A stretch of 64,000 bases of DNA from Acetobacterium woodii DSM 1030 (GTDB lineage: Bacteria > Bacillota > Clostridia > Eubacteriales > Eubacteriaceae). Shown here piece by piece: positions 35,869 to 46,854 of this stretch (position 1 is its first letter; each line of letters starts with the position of its first letter). Location: contig NC_016894.1 in the NCBI RefSeq assembly GCF_000247605.1, positions 2,717,732 to 2,781,731 on the forward strand, in the 5' to 3' direction. The notes under the pieces are model-generated. The model saw only the letters and a program-made list of their open reading frames with translations, ran no database searches and had not been told where the DNA came from. The position numbers and the translations under genes were made by a program.

Positions 35869-37860
35869 TTAATTTTCTAAATAAGCATTTTCAATTGAAC
35901 CTGGCGCTTGACTGCCTTTCGGTAGAATTTGAATCCTGATGCCTTCCAATCGATAACCAAAACCGGCTGTCCCAGAAGGTTCTCCATTTTTAGTCCATCC
36001 CATCCAGCCAACATTTTGGGCATGAACCTGGTAATAAACATCAAATAACTTGGCATCATTACCAGTCAATTCAATTTTGATGGCTTCAAGACGGAGCGAC
36101 TGCCCCGATGTCCCGCTTAAGGCACCGTTAATGGCATAATCCTGCCATCCAATATTTTGTACATGTGTTTTATACTTGACACCCAAATCATAAGCGGGAG
36201 CATCCGTATTTATTTCAATCGCTTCCAGTCGCAGTGACTGACCGACTGTTCCACTAACTGTTCCATCTGCCACAACATTTTGCCAGCCTTCATTTTGTAC
36301 GTGAGTACGGTAGTTAATGGATGCGGTAACTTCTTTTACGACATAATTAACGATCGATTTTTTTACAAGATTATTACTTTCATCAATCACTTCAACTGAC
36401 AAGGTATAAATTCCTGGGCTTAGCGGCGTAAAAGAGGCACTACTAGCCGGGCTGTAATCTTGAATGGTAGTGGTGTTGCCATTTAAATCATAATAAAAAC
36501 CATATCGATAATCGCCCGTTCCGCCACTGGCCACTGCATCCAATGTTAGAAGAGTTCCGACCGATTGATCGGTCGGCTTATCGACGGTAAAACTGTTAAT
36601 CGTTAGTGGCACAGTTGGTGTCACCGTCGCCAGCGCGGCATCCAATTGAATCATCCCGTAACCATAATAATCATCTCTTCCCGTGGTTCCAAAATCCAAT
36701 GCCGTCGCTTCTAATTTATTTTCTACCGTTGTGCTGTCAAGGGTGGGATCTGATGCAATTAATACCGCACAAGCCCCCGCCGTAATTGGACTGGCAAAAG
36801 ACGTCCCCGATACCGCTTCATATCCGCCATCATGGTTCGTCGTATAAATTTTTTGACCTGGTGCACATAAATCAACCAAACTATTGTGTTGTGAAAAATA
36901 GGCCACTTTATTGGTATTGTCTGTTGCTCCTACTGAAATAACATTATTATACGATGCCGGAACCGCTAACTCACCACTATAATCCGCGTTTGCACCTTCA
37001 TTTCCAGCTGCTGCCACCAGAACTTTTCCAGCACTGGCCGCGTTTTCGATCGCCGTTCGCAAAGCTGATGAAACCAGGTATCCGCCAAAGCTCATATTAA
37101 TGACTCTTACTTCAGGTCGCGCTGCAGCCGCATACAAAGCGGCACAAATATAACCGACATCCAAGTTTTTATCGTTATCAACTAATCCCCCAACCCGGTA
37201 TGGTGCAACTTTGATGTTGGCAGTTCCGGCGACCCCGGCAATCCCCATCTTATTATTGGCAACAGCGGCAATACAACCGCTAACCATCGTTCCATGCCCG
37301 GCTAAATCAACCATATCGGTGGTTCCGTTAACAAAATCATATCCCGTCACAAGATTTCCGTCCAGATCGGGGTGTTCGGTATTTACACCGGTATCAATCA
37401 CCGCGACCACAACGGTTTGCGGGTTATCTACGACATTCCAGGTTTTATCGGCACCAATCCGCTCAAACTGCCATTCCGATGATAACTCCGGGTCGTTTGG
37501 AAGCGCTGACGTTTGAATATAGCTATTTTTTTCGGCCACTAAGACGTTCGGATTAGCCGAAAGTTCCGTGACCATATTATCGACATTCGCAGTGTCAGTT
37601 ACTTGAATAATGTCCACTTGATCCGTTAAGGTTTCGCCACCCTTAATATCTTTAGTCGTTAATGACAGATTTCCAATGTTGGCCTGATCTTTATAAATAA
37701 CAATAATTTGATCATCAACGGATGAGTCATTTTCCAGTTCGGCCACTTGATCCAGACTTTGGATCACCAGTGATTGATTTTCAGCCAAAACACCTAGGGG
37801 GCATGAACTTCCAATGAGTGCCAATGCCAAGAGAAAAACAAGTATTCGTTTGAATTTCAT
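35869..37860 (-). CDS. Secreted subtilisin-like serine protease with ChW repeats
   Basis: 663 residues. A signal peptide lies at 1-27 and an inhibitor-like propeptide at about 30-120. The S8 catalytic domain has Asp156 (VIDTGV), His189 (AGHGTMVSG), oxyanion Asn287 (AAGNEG) and Ser354 (SGTSFASP), all intact. A beta-rich linker follows near 410-510. Three tandem C-terminal ChW repeats start near 515, 565 and 610 (each with a GW and a RLEAI/RLEGI segment), a clostridial surface-binding module. The protein should be exported, self-processed and cell-wall associated, acting in extracellular protein digestion or processing. Confidence 0.92.
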   Translation of the reverse strand: MKFKRILVFLLALALIGSSCPLGVLAENQSLVIQSLDQVAELENDSSVDDQIIVIYKDQANIGNLSLTTKDIKGGETLTDQVDIIQVTDTANVDNMVTELSANPNVLVAEKNSYIQTSALPNDPELSSEWQFERIGADKTWNVVDNPQTVVVAVIDTGVNTEHPDLDGNLVTGYDFVNGTTDMVDLAGHGTMVSGCIAAVANNKMGIAGVAGTANIKVAPYRVGGLVDNDKNLDVGYICAALYAAAARPEVRVINMSFGGYLVSSALRTAIENAASAGKVLVAAAGNEGANADYSGELAVPASYNNVISVGATDNTNKVAYFSQHNSLVDLCAPGQKIYTTNHDGGYEAVSGTSFASPITAGACAVLIASDPTLDSTTVENKLEATALDFGTTGRDDYYGYGMIQLDAALATVTPTVPLTINSFTVDKPTDQSVGTLLTLDAVASGGTGDYRYGFYYDLNGNTTTIQDYSPASSASFTPLSPGIYTLSVEVIDESNNLVKKSIVNYVVKEVTASINYRTHVQNEGWQNVVADGTVSGTVGQSLRLEAIEINTDAPAYDLGVKYKTHVQNIGWQDYAINGALSGTSGQSLRLEAIKIELTGNDAKLFDVYYQVHAQNVGWMGWTKNGEPSGTAGFGYRLEGIRIQILPKGSQAPGSIENAYLEN

Positions 37861-38287
37861 TCAGATACCTCTTTCAGATTTTATTTTTTGATCGATCGTT
37901 TATTCGCAAACGATTTACCTTTAGATCCATTTTGGGGGAATTGAAATTGTACTAAGGTCCTTAATTTTATGACTTGCCGATTTCTTTAAATTATATCCTT
38001 AAAACGACTTATTTTCAACTACTAATGAACGCGGTTTAATCCCGCTATCACTATTTTTCTTAAACCTAACTGAATTTCAAGCTTCGCTAAAGGTTTTAGC
38101 CTTAATATACTAAGTAAGAGATAAACATCTCTCCCCTTTTTCTTTTCATTCCTAATATAAAAAAGCAATGTATCGATCCGAGGTACATTGTTTTTTTATT
38201 TGTCATTTGATCAAAATTATTCTCCATGTTAAAATTGGATAAACACTAATTTCACCACTGATTTTCAGAAGAATAGGAGCAAAAAAT
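37861..38287. other. Divergent intergenic region with an internal terminator
   Basis: 427 bp between the subtilase gene (minus) and ybaK (plus). No gene is visible. A short GCGG/CCGC hairpin near 38033-38050 and a bidirectional terminator at 38159-38196 are present; the latter is unexpected between divergent genes. Promoters were not identified with confidence. Confidence 0.5.
38159..38196. terminator. Orphan bidirectional terminator in a divergent region
   Basis: Arms CAATGTA (38166-38172) and TACATTG (38184-38190), with a seven-T run on the plus strand and six T on the minus strand. There is no gene for it to end, which hints at a small RNA or lost gene between 37900 and 38160. Confidence 0.6.
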
Positions 38288-38767
38288 ATGGCAATTGAAA
38301 AAGTTCGGGCTTATTTTAAACAATTTAATATTGATTCGCAAATTCAGGAATTCGAAACATCTTCGGCAACGGTTGAACTGGCCGCTCAAGCATTAGGTTG
38401 TGAACCTGAAAGAATCGCCAAAACGTTATCGTTTAAATTGGATGATCAATGTATCTTAATCGTAGCCGCTGGCGATGCCAAAATTGACAACGCCAAATTC
38501 AAATCACATTTTAACGCCAAAGCTAAAATGCTTGCCGCCGATGAGGTTGATCGTCTTGTTGGACATGGGGTTGGCGGCGTTTGTCCTTTTGCCGTTAATG
38601 ATGATGTGACCGTTTATCTGGATCACTCACTCAGACGCTTCAACACCGTTTTTCCCGCCTGCGGAAGCAGCAATAGTGCTATTGAATTAACCGTTGCCGA
38701 GTTGGAAAAATACTCCAATAGTATTATGTGGTTAGATGTCTGTAAAAATTGGCAACCCCAAAACTAA
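38288..38767 (+). CDS. ybaK: YbaK/EbsC family aminoacyl-tRNA deacylase
   Basis: 159 residues, the full length of the family. The conserved Lys lies in IAKTLSFK near 47-51 and the GVGGVCPFA loop near 93-101. The family hydrolyses mischarged tRNA, typically Cys-tRNA(Pro), and so protects translational accuracy. A GGAG ribosome site precedes the ATG. The gene stands alone and ends at a terminator shared with the convergent PspA/GIDE operon. Substrate within the YbaK/ProX group is not resolved by sequence. Confidence 0.88.
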   Translation: MAIEKVRAYFKQFNIDSQIQEFETSSATVELAAQALGCEPERIAKTLSFKLDDQCILIVAAGDAKIDNAKFKSHFNAKAKMLAADEVDRLVGHGVGGVCPFAVNDDVTVYLDHSLRRFNTVFPACGSSNSAIELTVAELEKYSNSIMWLDVCKNWQPQN

Positions 38768-38795
38768 ATATTTCATTGAAAACTTCCTTCAAAAA

Positions 38796-38830
38796 ACAAA
38801 ACCCAACAATCAATTCTCGTTGGGTTTTGT
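38796..38830. terminator. Bidirectional terminator between ybaK and the GIDE gene
   Basis: 12-bp arms ACAAAACCCAAC (38796-38807) and its complement (38819-38830), with A and T tracts flanking it. Confidence 0.85.
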
Positions 38831-38841
38831 TATATTCACCG

Positions 38842-39627
38842 CTAAAACAAAAACATGACCGCAATTCCGACGACGACACCAGCCACACCAATCCCAATAG
38901 CGACGAGTTTTTCGTTTTTGATATCATCCAACAACTCATCTTCGGATTTATAGGTCACATGCGATGGTTTTTTGGCAGCCACCGAGCGGCCGACATAAAG
39001 TCGATTCCCGCGTTTGTGAATCTCTCCCAAAATATACATCGGTTGATCTTCCGGTAAAATTTCTTCAAAAAAACGATAACCTAAAAAGCGTGAACCTCTA
39101 TTTTGATTTACACTGAAATTAAAGTTATTTCTCACCCAATCCGAATCTTTTGATTCCATCCGATTACATCCCGGCATTAAATCTACATCGCTACCAAAGC
39201 TAGCCAAATCAATATAAACTTTTTCGTCTGAGCTACTATCTGATAAATAAACTTCCACCGGACTTTTTTCACTGGATAAAGACGTTTCGACTTTATCGGT
39301 AACAGTTCGGGTGTTACCTTTATCATCACGTTCTGTTCGCGTTTCTTCATGAACCGAATAAACTTCATTTTCATAATAAGCTACCGGGCGCTGCGAAAAT
39401 GGTGCTTCGACATTGCCTGAAACACTGTGCAATTGACCTTTTACTTCGCTATAATGCCGATAATTTTCATCTAAACTGGAGAGATCACCAACAATGTCCA
39501 AAACATCTTTAATACAAGTTGTTTGCTGAAACTGAATCTCCTGTACTTTATTGGTGTTTTTGCGATAAATATAAACAGCATAAAAAATTCCTGCAATGAT
39601 AATTAATAATCCAATAATAATAGCCAT
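38842..39627 (-). CDS. GIDE-domain membrane protein
   Basis: 261 residues. There are hydrophobic helices at both ends (about 2-20 and 240-260). Between them is a GIDE-type domain (EVKGQLHSVSGNVEAPFSQRPVAYYENEVY at about 62-92, then a beta-rich core ending in YILGEIHKRGNRLYV). In eukaryotes this domain belongs to the mitochondrial ubiquitin ligase MUL1/GIDE; no RING finger is present here. It is encoded 4 bp after a PspA-family gene, so both probably act in the envelope-stress response, perhaps with the GIDE protein as the membrane anchor. The biochemical activity is unknown. Confidence 0.75.
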   Translation of the reverse strand: MAIIIGLLIIIAGIFYAVYIYRKNTNKVQEIQFQQTTCIKDVLDIVGDLSSLDENYRHYSEVKGQLHSVSGNVEAPFSQRPVAYYENEVYSVHEETRTERDDKGNTRTVTDKVETSLSSEKSPVEVYLSDSSSDEKVYIDLASFGSDVDLMPGCNRMESKDSDWVRNNFNFSVNQNRGSRFLGYRFFEEILPEDQPMYILGEIHKRGNRLYVGRSVAAKKPSHVTYKSEDELLDDIKNEKLVAIGIGVAGVVVGIAVMFLF

Positions 39628-39631
39628 CGTT

Positions 39632-40300
39632 TTAGCTTATTCCCAACTCAGCTTTTAGTTTGGCAAGTTCGTCATCAACTGCCGCTCCTTTTTCTAACGC
39701 TTCAAACTCATCGTCAAGGCTGGTATTTTCTCCCGCCATCTCTGTAAAGGCTTGCGCTTCCGCTTCCTTAGCATTAACTTTTTGTTCCATTTTATCCAAT
39801 TTTGTAAAGGCACTGCTACTATCCGTACTGTTTAAAGAAGTGCTGACATTTTTTTGGGCATCAGCCATTTTAGATCGGGCAATCAGCATATTCTGCTTCA
39901 TTCGTGCTTCTTCAAGTTTGGATTTTAACTGCCGCACCTGATCTTTCAACTGACCAACTTGCATACTCATCGAATCATAGGCAGCTTGGAATTGAACTAA
40001 ATCTCCATCCACGCTGGTTTTTTGAGCCAATGCTTTTTTAGCTAATTCTTCATTACCCGCCAGTAATGCCGTTTTTGCTTTTTTGCTCCAGTCTTCTGAC
40101 GCTGCTTTTGCCGATTCCAACTGCTTTAATGCCTGTTTTTCACTCCCCATTGCCGCACCAAGAGCCTGCGTCGCACTATTGACCTGCGCTTCCATATCAA
40201 TGATTATCTGTTTTACCATTTTTTCCGGATCTTCTGCCTTGTCCAACAGATCGTTAACATTAGCTTTTAATAGATCTCCCAACCGTTCAAAAATTGCCAT
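39632..40300 (-). CDS. pspA: PspA/IM30 family envelope-stress protein
   Basis: 222 residues, almost entirely helical coiled coil, beginning MAIFERLGDLLKANVNDLLD as in PspA/LiaH/Vipp1 proteins. These polymerise on damaged membranes and maintain the proton barrier. The acidic C-terminal end after residue 190 resembles the Vipp1/LiaH tail. It is the first gene of a two-gene operon with the GIDE-domain protein. Ribosome site GGAGG precedes the ATG. Regulation is not visible: no psp regulator is nearby. Confidence 0.92.
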   Translation of the reverse strand: MAIFERLGDLLKANVNDLLDKAEDPEKMVKQIIIDMEAQVNSATQALGAAMGSEKQALKQLESAKAASEDWSKKAKTALLAGNEELAKKALAQKTSVDGDLVQFQAAYDSMSMQVGQLKDQVRQLKSKLEEARMKQNMLIARSKMADAQKNVSTSLNSTDSSSAFTKLDKMEQKVNAKEAEAQAFTEMAGENTSLDDEFEALEKGAAVDDELAKLKAELGIS

Positions 40301-40714
40301 TTTTTCCTCCTCTAATTTTAACTTAAGAATATAATGCCAGTCCGAATAAATAACTTGAGCGATGGCCCAATTTTCGAAAAATTTTCATTTTTACTATTAT
40401 GCACATCTTACCAAATTGCTGAAAATATGTCTATTTCTTTTTTTATCTTCAACTTAATTTTTACCACATAATTTTTGACACTATTTTGATTTTTAAAATT
40501 TATGGTATTTTCTAATTATTTTATTCAAACTCCCCCAAAATGAATATTCCGGTTTTTATGGGGTATCAAAATTAAAATATTCTCTTAAAATAAGCGTATT
40601 GATCATTATTCCGCACATTAAAAATAAGGATCATATAAAAAAAGATTCAATTAACACAAAAACACAATTTAAATTATAAATATAAAATTTTATTTATCTA
40701 AAGAGGTGGTGTAT
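40301..40714. other. Divergent intergenic region
   Basis: About 410 bp, strongly A/T-rich, between pspA (minus) and the first chemoreceptor gene (plus). No gene, riboswitch or strong hairpin was recognised. Promoters for both directions must be here, but A/T-richness prevents a confident call. Confidence 0.4.
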
Positions 40715-43700
40715 ATGAAAGGCATTCGAACAAAACTGATGGTTTATTTTTCCGGGTTGATTCTCATTATCTGTGCAATTTTTACCTTTGTTTCGATCAC
40801 CGCGTTAACCAAATCCGTGGTAACCGAAGCTGAGAAATCGTTGCAAAAACAAGCTCAAAATTCAGCTGAAATTATCAGCAGCCGAAACGAACAAAATTAT
40901 ATTTATCTTGAGGGAATTGCCTCCCGGGATAAGATTTTCTCGAACACTATACCAATGGCTGAAAAAATGACCATCCTTAAAAACGATGTCCGTAGTTCAA
41001 ACCGATTCCTGCGAATTGGGGTTGCTGACCTTAATGGAAACCTTTACCTCTCGGATAGCTATGGCGATCGGGGACAGATTGTCGATATCACCACCCGTGA
41101 TTATTTTCATGACTCAAGCGTTGGTAAGCGGGGTACATTGAATCCCGTCATTAGTGTCAATCCTGATGACAACGGGGCCTTAATCATGGCCTATTCGGTG
41201 CCCATTTATGAAAACGGTACCATTACCGGCGTTCTGGTTGCTGTTGCTAATGCCTGGTTTTTAAACGATATCACCGACAACATGAACTTTGGCAAAACCG
41301 GATATACCTACATTGTTGATTCAACCGGCACCGCTATCTCTCATCCCGAACGAGATAATGTTGTTAATCAGATGAATCCCATTACCCTCTCCGATACCGA
41401 CCCCAACTATAAAGAACTGGGGAATGCTTTAACATCGGCTTTGACTCAAGATTATGGAACAACTACCTATACCCTGAATAACACGAAATACTACCTCGGT
41501 TTTGCCAAAGTGGCAGGGATGGACTGGACTGTTCTTCTTACTATTGACTCCACCGAAGTTCTGGCTGCTCTTCCCGGCGCCATCTTTAGCAGTGTGCTCA
41601 TTTCTATTATTGTTCTGGCTATTAGTCTGATCCTTTGTTATTTCATTGCTAAACGGATTAGCGGCCCCATTAAATTAGTCAATCATATGATCAAAGAAAT
41701 GGGCCTGGGCCATTTAAGCACGCGTCTTAACATGGATAGCAATGATGAAATCGGAGAGATGGCTCTGGTGATGGACAATTTTGCCGATAATCTGCAAACT
41801 GAAGTGATTGCAGTCATGAATCAGATTTCAAATGGCGATGTCTCCGCTGACATTAACATCAATGATGATCGCGACGAAATCAAACCGGCTCTTAAAAAGA
41901 CCATTGAATCGATTCGTGGTTTAATTGCCGAAACAGCCCTACTGGCCCAAGCTGGTGTTGCCGGTGAACTTTCCACGCGGGGCGATGCTGACTCATTCAA
42001 TGGCGGTTTTAAAGATATTGTCGTCGGTGTGAATGAAACCCTTGACGCTGTGGTTGGTCCTCTTAATGTCGCTGCCGATTATGTCGAGCGCATTGGCAAA
42101 GGACAAATCCCGGAAAAAATCACAACTGCCTATAATGGCGACTTCAATACGTTAAAGAATAGTATCAATGCCTGTATTGACGGGTTGGGGGCCCTTAAAG
42201 AAAGCAACCGCGTGCTTGGTCAAATGCGGTTAAATGATTTTTCTGAAAAAATGCCAACAAATTATCTGGGCATTTACTCTGAAATCGCCCATTCAATCAA
42301 TGCTGTCCATGATCAATTAAACCGTATTGTCGCCATTTCAACCCATGTCGCGAATGGCGATATGAGTGATCTGGAAGGACTTTCTAAAATCGGCAAACGT
42401 AGCGATAACGATACGTTGATTCCGGCTTTGGTCGGCATGATCCAGACTATTATCGCGCTGGTAAATGAAACTAAACAAATGGCTGATATTGCCGTTGAAG
42501 GTAATTTGAGCAACCGTGGCGATGTCTCACGATTCCCTGGTGAATTTGGTAAAATTGTAATTGGCTTTAATCAAACCCTGGACGCTGTTATTGCCCCGAT
42601 TAAGGAAGCCTCTGCAACCCTCACCCAGTTGTCCCTGGGTAATCTTGGTATGAAAATGGAAGGTCAATATTGTGGTGATCATACGCAAATTAAAGACGCC
42701 TTGAATCAAACCATTGACTTCTTAAATCGCTATGTTATGGAAATAACCAGTACGCTGGAAGAAATGGGCCACGGCAACTTGGATCATGAAATTACTACTG
42801 AATATCTGGGGGACTTCCAAGCGATTAAAACGGCCCTTAATGATATCAATACCAATCTCAGCGCTACCATGACTGAAATTGATGTGGCTGCTGAACAAGT
42901 TGATATCGGCGCCAAACAGATTTCCGACGGTGGTCAGGCGTTGGCCCAGGGCACCACCGAACAGGCTAGCTCGATTCAGGAATTAAATGCTTCCATTGAA
43001 GAGGTTGCCATTGAAACAAAGAAAAACGCCGGCCGTGCCAATGATGCCAATGAACGCGCCGTTGAAGTTCGCACCTATGCGGAAGTCGGCAATACCCAAA
43101 TGACAAAAATGATCACCGCTATGGATGATATTAATCTGTCTTCCAATAATATTTCCAAGATCATTAAGGTCATTGATGATATCGCCTTCCAAACCAATAT
43201 TCTGGCCTTGAATGCCGCTGTCGAAGCGGCCCGTGCCGGTTCGCATGGTAAAGGTTTTGCTGTTGTTGCTCAGGAAGTCCGAAATCTGGCCGTCAGAAGT
43301 GCCGAAGCCGTCAAGGAAACAAGCAGCCTGATTGAAGGTTCCATCGATAAAGTGAACATGGGCACTAAAATTGCCGATGAAACAGCTATTAGTCTCAAAG
43401 AAATTCTTGATGCGATTGAAAAAGTTACTGCTCTGATTAGCGACATTGCTCAGGCTTCGAATGAACAAGCCTCTGAAATTGCCCAAATCACCCAAGGCAT
43501 TGAACAGGTTTCTCAAGTGGTTCAAACCAATTCAGCCACCGCCGAAGAAAGCGCTGCCGCCAGTGAAGAACTGTCCGGTCAAGCAGAAATGTTAAAAGAA
43601 ATGGTCGACGCCTTTAAAGTCAAAGCTATCACTCAAACGGCATTTAAAAGATCTACTGCCGTAAAATCAGAACCCCTTATTTCCGATAAATCAACACTGC

Positions 43701-43741
43701 CGGAAATATCTCTGGATGATATCGATCTTGATAAATACTAG
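40715..43741 (+). CDS. Methyl-accepting chemotaxis protein, dCache sensor with poly-HAMP linker
   Basis: 1008 residues from the ATG at 40715 (AGAGGTGG eight bases upstream). A membrane helix lies near 8-30. The extracellular dCache-type sensor spans about 35-280 ([49 protein letters not shown]), with a second helix near 285-310. A long cytoplasmic stack of HAMP-like modules follows (about 315-700). The signalling hairpin is at about 705-1000, with [20 protein letters not shown] at its tip and methylation Glu-Glu patches. It binds a small molecule and sets the CheA kinase state. A 217-bp gap with a terminator separates it from the second receptor gene. Confidence 0.93.
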   Translation: MKGIRTKLMVYFSGLILIICAIFTFVSITALTKSVVTEAEKSLQKQAQNSAEIISSRNEQNYIYLEGIASRDKIFSNTIPMAEKMTILKNDVRSSNRFLRIGVADLNGNLYLSDSYGDRGQIVDITTRDYFHDSSVGKRGTLNPVISVNPDDNGALIMAYSVPIYENGTITGVLVAVANAWFLNDITDNMNFGKTGYTYIVDSTGTAISHPERDNVVNQMNPITLSDTDPNYKELGNALTSALTQDYGTTTYTLNNTKYYLGFAKVAGMDWTVLLTIDSTEVLAALPGAIFSSVLISIIVLAISLILCYFIAKRISGPIKLVNHMIKEMGLGHLSTRLNMDSNDEIGEMALVMDNFADNLQTEVIAVMNQISNGDVSADININDDRDEIKPALKKTIESIRGLIAETALLAQAGVAGELSTRGDADSFNGGFKDIVVGVNETLDAVVGPLNVAADYVERIGKGQIPEKITTAYNGDFNTLKNSINACIDGLGALKESNRVLGQMRLNDFSEKMPTNYLGIYSEIAHSINAVHDQLNRIVAISTHVANGDMSDLEGLSKIGKRSDNDTLIPALVGMIQTIIALVNETKQMADIAVEGNLSNRGDVSRFPGEFGKIVIGFNQTLDAVIAPIKEASATLTQLSLGNLGMKMEGQYCGDHTQIKDALNQTIDFLNRYVMEITSTLEEMGHGNLDHEITTEYLGDFQAIKTALNDINTNLSATMTEIDVAAEQVDIGAKQISDGGQALAQGTTEQASSIQELNASIEEVAIETKKNAGRANDANERAVEVRTYAEVGNTQMTKMITAMDDINLSSNNISKIIKVIDDIAFQTNILALNAAVEAARAGSHGKGFAVVAQEVRNLAVRSAEAVKETSSLIEGSIDKVNMGTKIADETAISLKEILDAIEKVTALISDIAQASNEQASEIAQITQGIEQVSQVVQTNSATAEESAAASEELSGQAEMLKEMVDAFKVKAITQTAFKRSTAVKSEPLISDKSTLPEISLDDIDLDKY

Positions 43742-43784
43742 TCGCTACCGTTTTCTTAGCGCTTTCGATTGAAAACTGTTGCTC

Positions 43785-43836
43785 AAAATAATCCTTTTAG
43801 TTATACTAAAAAAAGCTAATCAGGAGGATTATTTTT
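43785..43836 (+). terminator. Terminator after the first chemoreceptor gene
   Basis: Arms AAAATAATCCT (43785-43795) and AGGATTATTTT (43825-43835), with an inner stem TTTAGT/ACTAAA and a short T-run. Confidence 0.75.
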
Positions 43837-43958
43837 CTGCGTTTTTTGAAATTTTTAGCTATTATTTTATTCGCTTATTCTGTTATAGTTTATGTTATTT
43901 GGGTAAACAGTACCGAGAAGAGGAAAAAATTCAGCCTTGAAATGGGGAGGGCATCAAA

Positions 43959-46817
43959 ATGAAATGGTTCTGCAATATGAAAATTGGGGCGAAGTTAATG
44001 GTGAGTTTCATCATTCTCGCACTCATATCAGGAATTGTCGGTCTTTTAGGTATTATTAACCTACAGAGTCTTAACGACTCGGATACCCAGTTATACGAAA
44101 ATATGACTGTACCAATTGCCGAGGTTGGTCAAATCTCTACGTCCTATCAGCGGATGCGCGTTATCGTAAGAGATATGATCATTGAAAACAGTCCGGAATT
44201 AATCCAGTCAAATGCGGATAAAGTGATCATCCGTAATAATGAGATTGATGAAGCTGCCGCAGCCTTTGCAACAGCAATCGTTGATCCTGAGATGCAAACG
44301 GTTTACGACGAATTTGTCGCATCTCGAAAAGTTTTAGCTCAGGAATTTGCAAAAGTTAAAGCCCTCGCTCTGGAAAATCGTGATGCCGAAGCCTTTGCTT
44401 TAATGGCTGATACCGGATCCTATGAAATAGCGGCTCAGGTCGAAATGGATGCAATCAATAAGCTCGTGCCGATGAAATTGAATGAAGCCAAAGCCAAAGA
44501 AGATGCAGTTACACTTCAGGGAAATTCAGCCGTAACCATTCTGGAAATTATCACTGCTATCTCTTTTATTGTGGCAATTGCTTTCGGACTGATTCTTCGT
44601 TCGATTATCAGTAAACCATTAGGGGCTGCTAATCAGATGATCAAAGAAATGAGTTTAGGACATTTTTCTATCCGTCTTAATATGGATTGCAAGGATGAAA
44701 TAGGTGAAATGGCCCGATCGATGGATACCTTCTCTAACGATATTCAAACGGTTATTATCGGCACCATGAATCAAATCTCCAATGGCGACGTCAGTGCCAA
44801 TGTTGAACCACGAGATTCCAAAGATGAACTAGCACCAGCGCTGAAGTTAACCATCAAAACAATCCGAAACCTGATTAATGAAGCGACCATGCTTTCAAAT
44901 GCCGCAATCGCTGGCGAATGGCATACCCGCGGCGACGTTAATGCCTTTAATGGTGGCTACAAAGAAATTCTTGAAGGTGTCAATGCGACATTAGACACGG
45001 TTGTTGATAAAATGGTTTGGTATGAAGCTATCATTGATGCGGTGCCATTTCCAATTCATGTCACCGATAATAATATGAAATGGACGTTTATGAATAAACC
45101 ATTTGAAGATTTAATGATTGCCAATGGTGTTATCAATGATCGTAATTCAGCTTGTGGAATGGATTGCTACAACGCTAATGCAGATATTTGCCGAACCGAT
45201 GGCTGCGGTATCCGACGTCTGGTCGACCAAGGTTTAAGCGACAGTTATTTTGAGTGGGTTGGCCGTAGCAATAAACAAGATACCGCCTATCTGAAAAATG
45301 CTAAAGGCGAAAATATCGGATTTGTCGAAGTTGTTACCGATTTAACCCCGATTATTCGGGTCAGAGACTATACCAATGATGAAGTAAAGCGACTTGAAAA
45401 CAACCTGATGCGTTTATCCGAAGGAAATCTGGACTTTGATATGGCAATTGGCGAAGCCGATGAATATACTACTGAAGTGAGTATCCAATTTAATGAAATC
45501 GTTAAGAGTTTGACCGCTGTAAAAACCTCCATTGATAATATGATTAGTGATACGATCATGCTGGCTCAAGCTGGCATTGAAGGTCAATTGGATACCAGAG
45601 CCGATATCAGTCACCATCATGGCGATTTTGCTCGTATTGTCGATGGTGTCAATGCGACTCTGGACGCTGTTGTCAAACCGATTAAGGAAGCTTCGGCCAC
45701 CTTAAATCAACTCTCTCAAGGAAACCTGGAAACCGGAATGATTGGAGATTACAATGGTGATTACACCATAATTAAAAACAGCATGAACCAAACGGTTGAT
45801 TTCCTAAAACGTTATGTGGATGAAATTACTTCCACCCTCGAAGAAATGGGTCAAGGCAATCTCGATCAACATATCGCTTCCGATTATTTGGGCGATTTCC
45901 AGGCTATCAAATTAGCACTTAACGATATTACCAGTACCCTTAGCAAAACGATGAACGAAATTAATATCGCCGCGGGTCAGGTAGATATGGGAGCCAAACA
46001 AATCTCTGATGGTGGTCAAGCCTTATCCCAAGGTACCACCGAACAAGCCAGTGCCATTCAGGAATTAACCGCGTCAATTGAAGAAGTTGCCGCAGAAACC
46101 AAACGTAATGCCATGAATGCTAACCAAGCCAACGAGTTGGCCGTAAATGTTCGTAGCAACGCTGAAAAAGGAAATACTCAAATGGCCACGATGATTGATG
46201 CGATGGGAGATATCAATGATTCTTCCAACAACATTTCAAAAATTATCAAAGTTATTGACGATATTGCCTTCCAGACTAATATTTTAGCACTTAACGCAGC
46301 TGTTGAAGCGGCCAGAGCTGGTCAGCATGGCAAGGGTTTTGCCGTCGTTGCCGAAGAAGTTCGGTCGCTGGCTGCCCGAAGTGCCGAAGCCGCTAAAGAA
46401 ACCACTGGCTTAATCGAAGGTTCTATCGAAAAGGTTAGTGTTGGTACTAAAATTGCTGATGATACTGCTGAAAGCCTAAGAGAAATTCTTAATCAGATTG
46501 ACAAGGTTGCGGCTTTAGTTGGAACCATTGCCCAGGCTTCCAACGATCAAGCCTCCGAAATCGCCCAAATTACCCAAGGGATTGAACAGGTTTCTCAGGT
46601 TGTTCAAACCAATTCTGCTACCGCCGAAGAAAGTGCAGCTGCCAGTGAAGAACTTTCAGGACAAGCTGAAATGCTTAAAAACATGGTCGATGCTTTCAAA
46701 ATAAAAGCAGAAGGTAATACCAACACTCAAAAACAAACCCCTGTCAAAGCGCTCGAAAAAAACAATCCACCGCAACCAGAACCAACAATAATACTTGATG
46801 ATATGGATAAATATTAG
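43959..46817 (+). CDS. Methyl-accepting chemotaxis protein, 4-helix sensor with a Cys-rich PAS domain
   Basis: 952 residues. A membrane helix lies near 12-33, a four-helix-bundle (4HB_MCP-type) extracellular sensor at about 36-190, a second helix at 192-214, then HAMP modules. From about 352 to 460 a PAS-like domain interrupts the HAMP stack and carries four cysteines (399, 403, 411, 416; C-x3-C-x7-C-x4-C). More HAMP-like repeats follow and the conserved signalling tip at the C-terminus. The C-terminal half is nearly the same as the gene upstream, so the two arose by duplication with sensor exchange. The cysteines suggest a redox or metal sensor inside the cytoplasm. GGGAGGG precedes the ATG. 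Confidence 0.92.
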   Translation: MKWFCNMKIGAKLMVSFIILALISGIVGLLGIINLQSLNDSDTQLYENMTVPIAEVGQISTSYQRMRVIVRDMIIENSPELIQSNADKVIIRNNEIDEAAAAFATAIVDPEMQTVYDEFVASRKVLAQEFAKVKALALENRDAEAFALMADTGSYEIAAQVEMDAINKLVPMKLNEAKAKEDAVTLQGNSAVTILEIITAISFIVAIAFGLILRSIISKPLGAANQMIKEMSLGHFSIRLNMDCKDEIGEMARSMDTFSNDIQTVIIGTMNQISNGDVSANVEPRDSKDELAPALKLTIKTIRNLINEATMLSNAAIAGEWHTRGDVNAFNGGYKEILEGVNATLDTVVDKMVWYEAIIDAVPFPIHVTDNNMKWTFMNKPFEDLMIANGVINDRNSACGMDCYNANADICRTDGCGIRRLVDQGLSDSYFEWVGRSNKQDTAYLKNAKGENIGFVEVVTDLTPIIRVRDYTNDEVKRLENNLMRLSEGNLDFDMAIGEADEYTTEVSIQFNEIVKSLTAVKTSIDNMISDTIMLAQAGIEGQLDTRADISHHHGDFARIVDGVNATLDAVVKPIKEASATLNQLSQGNLETGMIGDYNGDYTIIKNSMNQTVDFLKRYVDEITSTLEEMGQGNLDQHIASDYLGDFQAIKLALNDITSTLSKTMNEINIAAGQVDMGAKQISDGGQALSQGTTEQASAIQELTASIEEVAAETKRNAMNANQANELAVNVRSNAEKGNTQMATMIDAMGDINDSSNNISKIIKVIDDIAFQTNILALNAAVEAARAGQHGKGFAVVAEEVRSLAARSAEAAKETTGLIEGSIEKVSVGTKIADDTAESLREILNQIDKVAALVGTIAQASNDQASEIAQITQGIEQVSQVVQTNSATAEESAAASEELSGQAEMLKNMVDAFKIKAEGNTNTQKQTPVKALEKNNPPQPEPTIILDDMDKY

Positions 46818-46825
46818 ATTTTGAC

Positions 46826-46854
46826 AAAGGGTGGAGATATGATCTCCTCCCTTT
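46826..46854 (+). terminator. Terminator after the second chemoreceptor gene
   Basis: AAAGGGTGGAGAT pairs with ATCTCCTCCCTTT (one T-T mismatch, 3-nt loop), followed by a T-rich stretch. Confidence 0.8.
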
